Counted from the first letter of the stretch, positions 39,832 through 49,072 are shown. The stretch: DNA of 64,000 nucleotides from Bacteroidales bacterium (GCA_014800895.1 JAAVFG010000025.1:1-64000), one strand, 5' to 3'. Program-made: numbers and translations. The notes: generated from the letters alone by a model not told the origin.

Positions 39832-41145
39832 CTATTCTTCAATTCTAATGATTTTTGCGCCCAAACGGTTCAGACGGACATCTATATTTTCATATCCTCT
39901 GTCAATCTGATTGATATTTTGTATCTTACTTGTCCCTTTCGCCCCCATGGCGGCTATCAGCATAGCTATACCCGCACGGATATCAGGTGAAACCATATCG
40001 GTAGCGCGTAAACAGTCGAATTTACCTGCCCCAATTACTGCCGCTCTATGCGGGTCGCACAATATGATACGCGCCCCCATATCTATCAGTTTATCTACAA
40101 AGAAGAGACGGCTCTCAAACATCTTCTGATGTATAAGCACGCTACCTCGCGCCTGAGTGGCAACTACAAGTAAAATAGAGATAAGGTCGGGAGAAAGACC
40201 GGGCCAAGGAGCATCGGCAATAGTCATTATCGAGCCATCTATGAATGTCTCTATCTCATAAATCTCTTTCTGATTGATGCGTATGTCATCTCCGTTAATT
40301 TCAAGATTTACACCTATCCTTTCAAAGATATCAGGCATAAGTCCAAGATCCTTCACTCCAGCATCCTTCAGCAATAGATCCGATCCCGTCATTGCCGCCA
40401 TACCGATAAAACTCCCTACCTCTATCATGTCGGGAAGGAGCCGATGATGGGTGCCACCCAGACTCTCCACACCATGAATACGAAGAAGGTTACTTCCTAT
40501 CCCCTCAATCTTAGCGCCCATTTTACACAACATCTTACAGAGCTGCTGGATGTATGGTTCGCAGGCGGCATTATAGATAGTAGTCTCCCCCTTTGCAAGA
40601 ACAGCTGCCATAATAATATTTGCTGTTCCGGTAATAGATGCTTCATCAAGGAGCATATATGTCCCTTTGAGTCCCTCTTTTGCTGTGATGGTGTAAGTGC
40701 GTGATGAATGATCATATTCAAACTCAGCCCCTAATTTCTGCAGACCGATGAAATGAGTGTCAAGTCGTCGTCTGCCTATCTTATCGCCCCCGGGTTTAGG
40801 CAAGATTGCCGAGCCGAAACGAGCCACTAACGGACCCACCACCATAACAGAACCACGAAGAGACTCCGCTTTCTTACGATATTTGTCAGACTTTATATAA
40901 CCCAAATCAATATCGTCAGCCTGAAACTCAACTTCTGCCGGGGTGTTATACTTGACCTTGACACCCATCTCGGCAAGAAGATTGATAAGATTATTCACAT
41001 CGGATATTGCAGGAAGATTAGAGATTGTCACCTTCTGATCTGTAAGCAATACCCCACAAATGACCTCAAGAGCTTCATTCTTTGCACCTTTGGGGGAGAT
41101 TTCACCATGAAGGCTATGCCCTCCTTCTACAATAAAGCTACTCAT
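39832..41145 (-). CDS. murA: UDP-N-acetylglucosamine 1-carboxyvinyltransferase (Asp-type)
   Basis: Adds enolpyruvate to UDP-GlcNAc, the first committed step of peptidoglycan synthesis. The 437-residue EPT-fold enzyme has the K22-N pair in GAKNEAL. The active-site loop reads PKPGGDKIGRRRLD, with D121 where the usual enzyme has the fosfomycin-reactive cysteine. Such Cys-to-Asp enzymes are active and insensitive to fosfomycin in other bacteria. The gene is preceded by DUF4290 by six bases and followed by rimM. Confidence 0.97.
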   Translation of the reverse strand: MSSFIVEGGHSLHGEISPKGAKNEALEVICGVLLTDQKVTISNLPAISDVNNLINLLAEMGVKVKYNTPAEVEFQADDIDLGYIKSDKYRKKAESLRGSVMVVGPLVARFGSAILPKPGGDKIGRRRLDTHFIGLQKLGAEFEYDHSSRTYTITAKEGLKGTYMLLDEASITGTANIIMAAVLAKGETTIYNAACEPYIQQLCKMLCKMGAKIEGIGSNLLRIHGVESLGGTHHRLLPDMIEVGSFIGMAAMTGSDLLLKDAGVKDLGLMPDIFERIGVNLEINGDDIRINQKEIYEIETFIDGSIMTIADAPWPGLSPDLISILLVVATQARGSVLIHQKMFESRLFFVDKLIDMGARIILCDPHRAAVIGAGKFDCLRATDMVSPDIRAGIAMLIAAMGAKGTSKIQNINQIDRGYENIDVRLNRLGAKIIRIEE

Positions 41146-41151
41146 CTCTTA

Positions 41152-41745
41152 TTATTTCTTTTTCTTTTTATTCTTACCATTCTGATTTATCTCTACCTCC
41201 TTGAACTCATGAAGAAGATATTTGGAGGGATCAAGATCAATCCTACCATTGGAATATTCTGCCAGATCCCGGAGAATTTTAGCATCATCTACCCCCTCTT
41301 TGTTATGAGTCAACATCAGCTTCTTCATATGGTGGGCTATCATGGAAATCAGATTATCCTTCTCCTCGCTCTCATCCATTTCCGCCACTATCTCTATCAT
41401 CTTCTCGATATTCTTGCCATAATGACGATAGCGCATGGGAGATGCCGTATATGGAAGACGCTCAGGCGCCGGATGGAATCTCTCCTCAGATATTACCTCT
41501 CCGGGGAAATCTATATCAAGAGTGAAGCCGGATATGATATTCATTGTGTCCCATATCTTGGAGCGTTCGCCCCCTTCTCCTATTAATTCGGGGAAAAGAT
41601 TTGACATTACGTCTGCCAAGGCATAAGCGCAGTTATTACGCTCCTCTCGATCCTCAATACTGCTGCAGTATTTTACCAACCCTTCTACATTCCTTCCGAA
41701 TTCAGGAAGAATAATTGGACTATTATCTGTATTATATGGTATCAT
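41152..41745 (-). CDS. DUF4290 family protein
   Basis: A 197-residue Bacteroidetes-specific conserved protein of unknown function. Features seen are the N-terminal IPYNTDNSPIILPEFGRNVEGLV, a long helical middle, the MRYRHYGKNIEKMIEI segment and a strongly basic lysine tail (NGKNKKKKK). It is soluble with no signal peptide. It always seems tied to murA by order in this group (from memory); here the gap is six bases, and tsaB is three bases upstream, so a role in envelope synthesis is a reasonable guess only. Confidence 0.88.
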   Translation of the reverse strand: MIPYNTDNSPIILPEFGRNVEGLVKYCSSIEDREERNNCAYALADVMSNLFPELIGEGGERSKIWDTMNIISGFTLDIDFPGEVISEERFHPAPERLPYTASPMRYRHYGKNIEKMIEIVAEMDESEEKDNLISMIAHHMKKLMLTHNKEGVDDAKILRDLAEYSNGRIDLDPSKYLLHEFKEVEINQNGKNKKKKK

Positions 41746-41748
41746 ATA

Positions 41749-42447
41749 TTATGCTTGCAATTTATTTTTTGGAGTTGTTGTTTGATATTCCTTTAGATAT
41801 TCGGGCACTGAATATGCACGATCTATGAATCTCCCCTCCCTGTAATGCTTTTCTGAAAGCGCGAGCATATCTCTTGCCACAGGCTCATATGCCCCCGCCC
41901 ACTCTGCATTGGACGAAGTTATTACACTCTTAGCTTTCTCAGAGCCATTTCCCATAAAGATAACCTTCCTCTCCTTTAGAATATCGCTCCAGGATGTTTC
42001 ATCAAGAATTTTTGCTCCGGGAGTTTCAACCTCATTAAGCACAAAATCATACACTCCCGTAAAGACCTCCATTCGACGTGCATCAATCATAGGCACCAAT
42101 AACTCTGTACCGTCATAGTTGAAATTACGGAACATCGCCTTCACAGCCAATATCTGGAGAGTACTCACACCTATCAAAGGCAGGTCCATGCCAAACGCAA
42201 GACCCTTGGCTAATGAAAGACCTATACGAAGACCTGTATAAGAACCGGGACCAATACTTACTGCTATAGCATCTAATTTATCCCCTTTCCTTTTAAGCTC
42301 CTCCATACACTTTTCCACGAAGGGAGCCAAGACCTCTGCATGTTTCATCCCTTCATGATCCTCCAGCTGATACTCAACCGCGCCATCCTTTGTAATAGCC
42401 ACGGAACAGATTCTACCGGAAGTTTCAATATTTAATATAGTTGCCAT
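41749..42447 (-). CDS. tsaB: tRNA threonylcarbamoyladenosine synthesis protein TsaB
   Basis: Scaffold partner of TsaD in forming t6A37 in tRNAs that read ANN codons. The 232-residue protein has the ASKHA fold start TILNIETSGRICSVAI and the VSIGPGSYTGLRIGLSLAKGLA segment diagnostic of TsaB. The metal-binding histidines of TsaD are absent, as expected. It overlaps the upstream FAD gene stop by one base (TAATG) and is three bases before DUF4290. Confidence 0.94.
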   Translation of the reverse strand: MATILNIETSGRICSVAITKDGAVEYQLEDHEGMKHAEVLAPFVEKCMEELKRKGDKLDAIAVSIGPGSYTGLRIGLSLAKGLAFGMDLPLIGVSTLQILAVKAMFRNFNYDGTELLVPMIDARRMEVFTGVYDFVLNEVETPGAKILDETSWSDILKERKVIFMGNGSEKAKSVITSSNAEWAGAYEPVARDMLALSEKHYREGRFIDRAYSVPEYLKEYQTTTPKNKLQA

Positions 42448-44012
42448 TATTTACTTAATTTAGCTTTATATGCTTTTACTGCATTTATTCCATCTACTGC
42501 TGCCGAAACTATTCCACCGGCATATCCGGCTCCCTCCCCTACAGGATAGAGGTCAGAAATCTCCTCATGCTCAAGGGTCTCTTTGTCTCTTGGCAAACGG
42601 ACGGGTGAAGAAGTGCGTGATTCTAACCCTACAAGAATAGCCTCATTTGTCAGGAATCCTTTTCTTTTTCTATCAAAAGCCACAAATCCCTCCTTTAGCC
42701 GAGAAGAAATAAAGGAAGGAAGCAGCATGGAGAAATCCTCACTATGAATACCGGGGGCATAGCTTGTGCGCGGAAGATCTTTCGACTTTTTCCCTGTCAC
42801 AAAGTCTTTCATTCTTTGAGCAGGGGCATTAATAGAATTGCCCGAGGCCGAATAAAATCTCCTTTCCAAATCTTCCTGGAGCTGTAGCAACTGCAACTCC
42901 CCCAAATGCTCATACTCGGGAAAGTCACCGGGGCGAATCTCTACCACCATGCCTGAGTTACTTCTCTCTCCTGCACGTGCTGATGCCGACATACCGTTTA
43001 CTACCAATTCTTCCGGTCCGCTACCCGCCGGCACTATCACTCCCCCCGGACACATGCAGAAAGAGTACACTCCTCTCTCTTTGCTCTGCTCCACGAAAGA
43101 ATATGCTGCCGCCGGAAGATACTTCCCTCTCCCCTCCTTATTATGATATTGAAGCTGATCAATCAATTTCTGGGGATGCTCCAGACGCACACCCATCGCT
43201 ATACCTTTAGCCTCCATCTTCACACCCTGCGAATGAAGCGACCGGATAAACTCTCTGGCAGAATGACCATTGGCAAGCATAACAGCTCCATAATAGTCTC
43301 TGCCATCAGATGTTCTGACTCCAATAGCCTTTCCGCCCTCCAGAATCAATGTTTCCGCTTTACATCTGAAATGCACTTCTCCGCCATTCTCAATAATCGT
43401 TTCCCTTATATTACGGATAATAGCAGGAAGACGGTCACTACCAATATGAGGATGAGCATCAATCAGTATTTCCTCAGACGCCCCGAACTGCACCAGTAAT
43501 TGCAACACTTCAGAGTTGTCTCCTCTTTTTTTACTCCGGGTAAAGAGCTTACCATCACTGAATGCTCCTGCACCACCCTCACCGTAACAATAATTTGAAG
43601 TAGGATTGATTTTCCCTTCTCTGCTTATCATTGCTAAATCGCGCCGACGCGTATCCACGTCCTCTCCTCTCTCGAGAAGGATGGGCTTAATTCCCTCTTC
43701 AATACATTTAAGAGCCGCGAAAAGCCCTGCGGGACCAGCTCCCACTATCACCATGGAAGGGGCGTCGTCCGGAAGAGGCGAGAAAGAACGAATGCCGTAT
43801 AAAGCCTCTACTTTCCTGTCATCGCCGGTTACGACTTTGACCGAAAGATTCATTTTTATTCTCTGACCGCGAGCATCTACAGATTTGCGCCATATTCTGA
43901 AATCGTTGATCTCAGATGGAGCAATCTCAAGCCTGGATGCAATAAGCGACTGCAATCGCTTATCATCTGCCGCTACGGCAGGCTCTGTCTGTATGGTTAT
44001 ATCATATTGCAT
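42447..44012 (-). CDS. FAD-dependent oxidoreductase (COG2509 type)
   Basis: A 521-residue flavoprotein of unknown substrate. The dinucleotide-binding motif is VIVGAGPAGLFAALKCIEEG near residue 88, after an N-terminal domain of about 85 residues typical of this family. A second glycine-rich site (GEGAGYAGGIVSAAVDGINA) lies near the C-terminus, and a CMCPGG motif is present in the middle. It is often labelled NAD(P)/FAD-dependent dehydrogenase. It is the first gene of the seven-gene minus-strand string. Confidence 0.88.
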   Translation of the reverse strand: MQYDITIQTEPAVAADDKRLQSLIASRLEIAPSEINDFRIWRKSVDARGQRIKMNLSVKVVTGDDRKVEALYGIRSFSPLPDDAPSMVIVGAGPAGLFAALKCIEEGIKPILLERGEDVDTRRRDLAMISREGKINPTSNYCYGEGGAGAFSDGKLFTRSKKRGDNSEVLQLLVQFGASEEILIDAHPHIGSDRLPAIIRNIRETIIENGGEVHFRCKAETLILEGGKAIGVRTSDGRDYYGAVMLANGHSAREFIRSLHSQGVKMEAKGIAMGVRLEHPQKLIDQLQYHNKEGRGKYLPAAAYSFVEQSKERGVYSFCMCPGGVIVPAGSGPEELVVNGMSASARAGERSNSGMVVEIRPGDFPEYEHLGELQLLQLQEDLERRFYSASGNSINAPAQRMKDFVTGKKSKDLPRTSYAPGIHSEDFSMLLPSFISSRLKEGFVAFDRKRKGFLTNEAILVGLESRTSSPVRLPRDKETLEHEEISDLYPVGEGAGYAGGIVSAAVDGINAVKAYKAKLSK

Positions 44013-44067
44013 GAAAATAAGTCTATCTGCTTACTTTAATGATAATACACTATCTTTTCTTCAACTG

Positions 44068-44075
44068 CAAATATA
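44068..44075 (-). promoter_or_regulatory. Candidate -7 box for the FAD oxidoreductase-to-OmpA-like string
   Basis: On the minus strand the box is TATATTTG, a full TAnnTTTG. The expected -33 site has no TTG, so activity may be weak or activator-dependent. Confidence 0.4.
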
Positions 44076-44150
44076 CCATTTTTTTTGCAGTTTCTCCCCT
44101 TTCCTTATTATATTATATAGATTAGATCAAAAACATCTCTATTTTTTTAC

Positions 44151-44158
44151 TACATTTG
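44151..44158 (+). promoter_or_regulatory. Candidate -7 box for the HAD-rarA unit
   Basis: TACATTTG is a full TAnnTTTG match, 62 bases before the HAD gene ATG. No TTG is present at the expected -33 position. Confidence 0.4.
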
Positions 44159-44220
44159 TTATATAAAATAAGTAAGTGTTATAAAATTAAAGTATCTTAC
44201 TTAATAGAAATTAAAATAAT

Positions 44221-44886
44221 ATGAACAGACAAGACTCTACTGCCAAACAAGTGGCTTTCCTTTTTGATCTGGATGGAGTTCTTATTGATAGTGAAAGAGA
44301 ATACACAAAGATATGGGAACGTATTGATGAGCTTTTTCCAACATCAGTATCCTCTTTTGCAATCAAGATAAAAGGAATGGCTCTCACCGAAATATTGTGT
44401 CAGTACTATCCTGAAAAAAACATAGCGGATAAAGTCAGATCCACTCTTACAGAATTAGAGTCAAAAATGCATTATGAATGGTTGCCCGGCGCTAAGGAAC
44501 TACTGGAGTATCTTAACAACCATTCAATTCCCACTGCACTTTTTACAAGTAGCAACAAGAAAAAAATGGAACATCTCCGAGAAGAGCTACCCGAGGTTGA
44601 GAATTTCTTTAATGAAATAGTCACAGGAGATATGGTGACACATTCCAAACCCGATCCGGAGGGGTATATCTTGGCAGCCGAGCTCCTGAATACGTCTCCC
44701 CGCAATTGTGTAGTGTTTGAAGACTCACTGCAGGGAGTAAAGGCAGGGAGGGCGGCAGATGCCTACGTCATCGGGGTGGAAGGCACATTGAAACGAGATA
44801 TCATTGCCCCTTACAGTAATAAAGTAATCAATAATCTTTCTGAAATAAATCCTGCGGATTTGATAGAGATTCTAAAGAATAGATAG
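44221..44886 (+). CDS. HAD-superfamily phosphatase (beta-phosphoglucomutase-like)
   Basis: A 221-residue haloacid-dehalogenase-fold hydrolase. Motif I is FLFDLDGVLIDSE at about 14-26 with the nucleophile and acid Asp pair, motif II the TSSN near 107, motif III the Lys in SKPDPEGY and motif IV FEDSLQGVKAG. The helical cap after motif I places it with the PGM/PGP subfamily; substrate is probably a small sugar phosphate. rarA begins one base after its stop, so the two are coupled. Confidence 0.9.
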   Translation: MNRQDSTAKQVAFLFDLDGVLIDSEREYTKIWERIDELFPTSVSSFAIKIKGMALTEILCQYYPEKNIADKVRSTLTELESKMHYEWLPGAKELLEYLNNHSIPTALFTSSNKKKMEHLREELPEVENFFNEIVTGDMVTHSKPDPEGYILAAELLNTSPRNCVVFEDSLQGVKAGRAADAYVIGVEGTLKRDIIAPYSNKVINNLSEINPADLIEILKNR

Positions 44887-44887
44887 A

Positions 44888-46174
44888 ATGAGCAATAATA
44901 TACCCTTGGCAGAGAGAATGCGACCGACTTCTCTGGATGATTATATCGGGCAGACTCATCTGGTCGGTCCTGACGGGATTATCCGGAAGATGATTGAGAC
45001 CGGCAGAATAAACTCTTTTATTCTCTGGGGTCCTCCCGGTGTGGGAAAAACAACATTGGCTAAAATAATAGCAAATCAGATAGAAGTGCCTTTCTACACA
45101 CTTTCAGCAGTAACCTCCGGAGTTAAGGAGGTAAGGGAGGTGTTGCAAAGATGTGAGGCGGATTCAAAGAGCATGTTTGTAAAAGGCCGGCCAATTTTGT
45201 TCATAGATGAGATACACCGTTTCAATAAGAGTCAACAAGATTCACTTTTGGGCGCAGTGGAGAAAGGTACAGTGACTCTGATCGGAGCGACTACGGAAAA
45301 CCCTTCTTTTGAAGTAATCCGTCCGCTACTGTCACGTGCACAAGTCTACACCCTTAAATCATTGGAGAAAGAAGACCTTGAGGAACTCCTACATCGGGCG
45401 ATAGAGAAAGATGAAGTATTAAAAAATCGCACTTTTGATATAAAATCTACAAAAGCCCTTTTTCGCCATGCTGGTGGAGACGCACGAAAGCTTCTCAACA
45501 TTATCGATCTTATCGAGCAGTCCACTTCTGAGGAGAGTCACGTCCTAATCGATGATGAAATAGTGACCCAACGTCTTCAGGAGAATCCGGCGGCCTACGA
45601 CAGAAACGGAGAAATGCACTATGACATAATTTCCGCCTTTATCAAATCCATCAGAGGGAGTGACCCTCATGCTGCGGTCTACTGGCTTGCAAGGATGGTA
45701 GCGGGAGGAGAAGACCCGGCTTTCATTGCCCGCCGTCTGGTAATATTAGCAGCGGAAGATATCGGACTTGCCAATCCTAATGCACTTTTGCTTGCAAACG
45801 CTACATTTGACGCGCTGAATAAGATCGGATGGCCTGAAGGACGTATCATTTTATCGGAGTGTGCCATCTATTTAGCCAACTCTCCGAAGAGCAACACCGC
45901 CTACGAAGCGATTGGAGCCGCTCTAAGCGAGGTTAAGCAGTCGGGTGACCTACCCGTACCACTCCACCTCAGAAACGCGCCTACAAAGCTTATGAAGGAC
46001 TTAGGCTACCATGACGGTTACAAATATGCACACGACTATGCCGGAAACTATGTGGAACAACTTTATCTCCCCGAAGAATTGAAGGATAGGAAATTCTGGC
46101 ATCCCGGGAATAATCCTTCAGAAGCCAAGATGCAGCAAAGATTAGATTCACTGAAGGGACAGAAGAATCTTTAA
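44888..46174 (+). CDS. rarA: Replication-associated recombination protein A
   Basis: An AAA+ ATPase (RarA/MgsA) that acts at stalled replication forks. The 428-residue protein has Walker A GPPGVGKT at 48-55, Walker B ILFIDEIHRFNKSQQD, sensor GATTENPSFE, and the C-terminal tetramerisation region with GEDPAFIARRLVILAAEDIG and the conserved KYAHDY...YLPEEL tail. Length is normal. It follows the HAD gene directly. No terminator was seen before the next gene. Confidence 0.96.
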   Translation: MSNNIPLAERMRPTSLDDYIGQTHLVGPDGIIRKMIETGRINSFILWGPPGVGKTTLAKIIANQIEVPFYTLSAVTSGVKEVREVLQRCEADSKSMFVKGRPILFIDEIHRFNKSQQDSLLGAVEKGTVTLIGATTENPSFEVIRPLLSRAQVYTLKSLEKEDLEELLHRAIEKDEVLKNRTFDIKSTKALFRHAGGDARKLLNIIDLIEQSTSEESHVLIDDEIVTQRLQENPAAYDRNGEMHYDIISAFIKSIRGSDPHAAVYWLARMVAGGEDPAFIARRLVILAAEDIGLANPNALLLANATFDALNKIGWPEGRIILSECAIYLANSPKSNTAYEAIGAALSEVKQSGDLPVPLHLRNAPTKLMKDLGYHDGYKYAHDYAGNYVEQLYLPEELKDRKFWHPGNNPSEAKMQQRLDSLKGQKNL

Positions 46175-46313
46175 CAGTTGGGAAATAACCACCAAAGCTA
46201 ATAAAACTTTTTTCACATTCATTTGTATTATTAATATACATTTCTTCTCGTGAAGATTTGTATATTTTTTATATTATTTTCTGAGTTTCAATATTTATTT
46301 TTATACCATATTT

Positions 46314-47027
46314 ATGAAAAAGTTTCTTCTACTTACCGTCAGTGCTTTCCTTGGGCTTTCCTCGTTTGCGCAGTCAAAGCACAATAGCGATGATTCCTCA
46401 CGCCCTTTCTTTGGAGCGCGTCTATCCATTGATGCATCCATCCCTTGCAGTATGAAGACCGAGGTTGGAAGCGTCAAACTCTCTACAAAGCCGTTCGGCA
46501 CAGGAGGAGGAGTATCTGTAGGAGGCGTGGTCAACTTTCCCATCGTTTCTAACCTTTATGTAGAGCCGGGCATAGACCTATACTACCATACCAACTCAAT
46601 CAATATGGGTAATCTCACAGGCGACCCGGAAATTGAAGACAATGATTTTTCAGCTCGCTCTCTTAGAAAATTTGGAATGCGCGTGCCGGTACAGATCGGA
46701 TACAGGTATGACTTCCCTTCTTCTCAGACTGCAGTATCGGTTTTTACAGGTCCTGTACTTAACGTTGGTTTCTCAAATGATTACTATATCACCACAAAAG
46801 AGATTGAGGGCGTGAAAGTACATAGCTCAGGCTCTATGTATGATGAGATGCAGCGTGTCAATCTCTCCTGGAGAATAGGATTTGGCGTGACATTCCTGAA
46901 CAACTATTATGTGGCACTTAGCGGAGACATAGGCATGCTTAATATGTTAAAACAAAAGGATAAAGACAGCAAGATCAAAATGCATGAGAATGGCTTCCAG
47001 TTGACATTGGGATACAACTTCAAATAG
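46314..47027 (+). CDS. Outer-membrane beta-barrel (porin-like) protein
   Basis: A 237-residue exported protein: signal peptide of about 19 residues ending FAQ, then alternating beta strands with aromatic girdles (GVVNFPIVSNLYVEPGIDLYY, RVPVQIGYRYDF, WRIGFGVTFLNNYYVALSG), and a closing strand LTLGYNFK with C-terminal aromatic, all typical of eight-stranded PorT/OmpW-like barrels in Bacteroidetes. Substrate unknown. It is transcribed alone, ending at a strong terminator. Confidence 0.85.
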   Translation: MKKFLLLTVSAFLGLSSFAQSKHNSDDSSRPFFGARLSIDASIPCSMKTEVGSVKLSTKPFGTGGGVSVGGVVNFPIVSNLYVEPGIDLYYHTNSINMGNLTGDPEIEDNDFSARSLRKFGMRVPVQIGYRYDFPSSQTAVSVFTGPVLNVGFSNDYYITTKEIEGVKVHSSGSMYDEMQRVNLSWRIGFGVTFLNNYYVALSGDIGMLNMLKQKDKDSKIKMHENGFQLTLGYNFK

Positions 47028-47055
47028 CATTAAAGCTGTCAGAAACATCAAAAGT

Positions 47056-47094
47056 AAAGGCGACATTCGTGGAACATGAATGTCGCCTTTTTTA
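47056..47094 (+). terminator. Terminator of the beta-barrel gene
   Basis: A 13-bp perfect stem (AAAGGCGACATTC, 47056-47068, with GAATGTCGCCTTT, 47078-47090), followed by TTT, 28 bases after the stop. Confidence 0.92.
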
Positions 47095-47534
47095 TATAAA
47101 ATTGGTCAATATTCACCTAAATTCAGAACATTTATCAAATACTGAATATTTAAATAAATATAAATATTATATACAAAATATTTCATTCCTTTCCTTACTA
47201 TTTTACCATACACAGATAGCATCAAAAAACATACTACTGAAGCATACCACCCCACTCATCTCCATGCTTAATATCATCTTTTCCCATATGGCGTACAATC
47301 CATATGTAATATCAATGATATGGATCTAATTAGAGCTAAAACCAACATCCTACCTTATGGGAGGTTGACACCGACAACCATTTCACAAGTGACGAGTAGA
47401 GAATAATGATAAGAGTCAAACGAAAGATCCAAAAATAGACTCAAAATATCAGGAAAAGGGTCTAAACATCTATTTGACCAATTTTAAGCTCCCATTTACA
47501 TTTGTAATAAACATCTTGATAATTACCAAATTAC
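47095..47534. other. AT-rich spacer with no supported gene
   Basis: About 440 bases lie between two facing terminators. The open frame at 47069-47329 begins inside the terminator hairpin and encodes an implausible Ile/Tyr/Asn-rich peptide. I see no tRNA, repeat or strong hairpin in it. Confidence 0.6.
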
Positions 47535-47562
47535 ATTAAAAAAGCCCCATTTTTAGGGGCTT
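47535..47562 (-). terminator. Terminator of the XRE-type regulator
   Basis: A 7-bp stem (AAGCCCC with GGGGCTT, 47542-47562) and seven-base loop are followed on the minus strand by TTTTTTAATG, 63 bases after the stop at 47625. Confidence 0.85.
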
Positions 47563-47624
47563 GAGAATCGGATATTTTAATTTATCTTGACAATCGGACA
47601 GAAATATAAAAAAGAAAAATGTAG

Positions 47625-48173
47625 TTAACGACCGTTTTTTCCATTTTGTGAACCCGGGTAGAAAGTCTCAAAGGTCGAATCATCATAATACACCGTAATT
47701 GAGGCAACCTTTCTGGGAGTCTTTCTTAATTTGTCTAACTCTCTACGTAATTCCTCAATCTCGGCATCCTTTTCTATCAGCATACTTTCTAAGTTCGAAC
47801 TGACTGTACGCGAAGCAGCCGGTTGAGAACTCCGTTTACTCTCCGTCGGAGTACGTTCAAAATCAGAAAATCCGTCTGAAAATACAGGTTGTCCGGCATT
47901 AATATTATCAGAGAGATCTGAGCTATCATCCTTATCCTCATCATTATTCACCAACATAGACCCCTCTCCAAAGAGAAGCCAAACAATAGATAATTGAGGG
48001 AAGGCGGTATGAATCTGACCTATCAGCACATCGCTGATCTTCTTATTGCGCCCGGTCAGCAACTGAGAGAGTGTAGGACGAGCTATGCCGCACTGATCAG
48101 CGAACTGAGAGCTGGTGAGTCCAAGACTATCCATGAACCCTTTTAGACGAATTGCGACATTTTCTTCCTGCAT
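47625..48173 (-). CDS. XRE-family helix-turn-helix regulator with C-terminal coiled coil
   Basis: A 182-residue DNA-binding protein. Residues 7-66 form a Cro/C1-like helix-turn-helix (FADQCGIARPTLSQLLTGRNK). A polar, disordered linker rich in Asp and Ser follows (about 75-122), then a short coiled coil (LIEKDAEIEELRRELDKLR, about 130-150) and a strand-like tail SITVYYDDSTFETFYPG. It has a good promoter, and the region upstream is dense in TTTGCAAA-type repeats, which may be its binding sites. Solo genes of this kind are common in Bacteroidales; the target is unknown. Confidence 0.85.
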   Translation of the reverse strand: MQEENVAIRLKGFMDSLGLTSSQFADQCGIARPTLSQLLTGRNKKISDVLIGQIHTAFPQLSIVWLLFGEGSMLVNNDEDKDDSSDLSDNINAGQPVFSDGFSDFERTPTESKRSSQPAASRTVSSNLESMLIEKDAEIEELRRELDKLRKTPRKVASITVYYDDSTFETFYPGSQNGKNGR

Positions 48174-48189
48174 TTATGATTTTAATTTT

Positions 48190-48310
48190 CTAAATTTGAG
48201 TATACAAAAGTAATAATAATTTTGCAAATTTCAAACTTAAATTTCCAAATTCTTAATTATTAATTTGCAAATTTGCGTTTAGATTTGCAATTTACAAATT
48301 TACATTCAAA
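48190..48310. repeat. Cluster of TTTGCAA / AATTTG repeats upstream of the XRE regulator
   Basis: Within 120 bases the motifs AAATTTG, TTTGCAAA, CCAAATT, AATTTGCAAATT (a perfect 12-bp palindrome at 48262-48273), ATTTGC, ATTTGCAA, ACAAATTTAC and TTCAAAT occur in both orientations. This is far more regular than AT-richness alone suggests. I read it as a possible operator array, by inference. Confidence 0.55.
48205..48235 (-). promoter_or_regulatory. Promoter of the XRE-type regulator
   Basis: On the minus strand TTTG (48232-48235), a 19-base spacer and TACTTTTG (48205-48212) match fully. The -33 box lies next to the TTTGCAAA site at 48221-48228, so a repressor bound there would block the promoter. 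Confidence 0.75.
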
Positions 48311-49072
48311 TCTTAATTTCTTAACCAGTACTTTAGCTTAGAATACTGTTTCCATACGTTTATAAGCAGTTACAACCATTAAAATCGATATACCACATCA
48401 TACATGAAAAATCTATCTATTTACTTAAAACATCTGCGAATATACTTAGTTAAATTATTGATATAAGAGACTATACAATAAAGTAAAACAAATGTTAAAA
48501 GGATTTTAATGAAAATGTAAAGAGAAGATGGAGAGTACTATTTACAGTTAACAAATATAGGTTTACATTTTAATATAGAATAGTTAATTTAGATTCTAAA
48601 ACAACAATTATAAATTAAATAACAATATTAATTTGTAAATGTTTAAATGTAATTAAAATTGATTTGCGTAATTAAATAGGTCGCTTAACCCCAAAATGTA
48701 TCATCCCATATTGACCAATTTATGATTTGGGATCTATAACAATTATTTCGACTTCCTTCTTCGATTTAAGCTTAACCCTACCCTATTCCTATCCTACATA
48801 TAGATTTCTGATTTTTTTAATCGATTAACCGTTCTGAAGGATGTATTACTGTATATTCGCTGGAGAGGAATCCAATTTTCAATTCTCAACGCCTTAATTT
48901 TACAATTTTAAATAGTAAATTCCCTTATTTTCAGTCTATTTGCATTCTTTTGATTGGGAAATAATTTTGGATCAAATAGATTTATTAGGGCTTGAAATAG
49001 ATGCAAGAACGATTTAGAGTGAAATAATAGCTGGTGTGTTACCCGTGCAAGATAGAAGAATAGAGTTATATT
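48311..49072. other. AT-rich gene-free stretch of about 760 bases
   Basis: No frame here looks coding on either strand; the longest (48908-49108, minus) is low-complexity Phe/Leu-rich and runs through the hairpin at its end. Base composition is markedly more AT-rich than the flanking genes, with many AATTTA/TTAAAT words. A weak hairpin (ATCCCA...TGGGAT) lies near 48703-48733. No DnaA-box cluster (TTATNCACA) is visible, so it is not an obvious origin. Confidence 0.6.

Noticed and set aside
47069-47329. Open frame of 86 codons on the plus strand
   Set aside because: It starts inside the terminator hairpin of the barrel gene and encodes a low-complexity peptide rich in Ile, Tyr and Asn.
48311-49072. 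Replication origin
   Set aside because: The region is AT-rich, but no DnaA boxes are seen and no dnaA, dnaN or gidA gene lies near.
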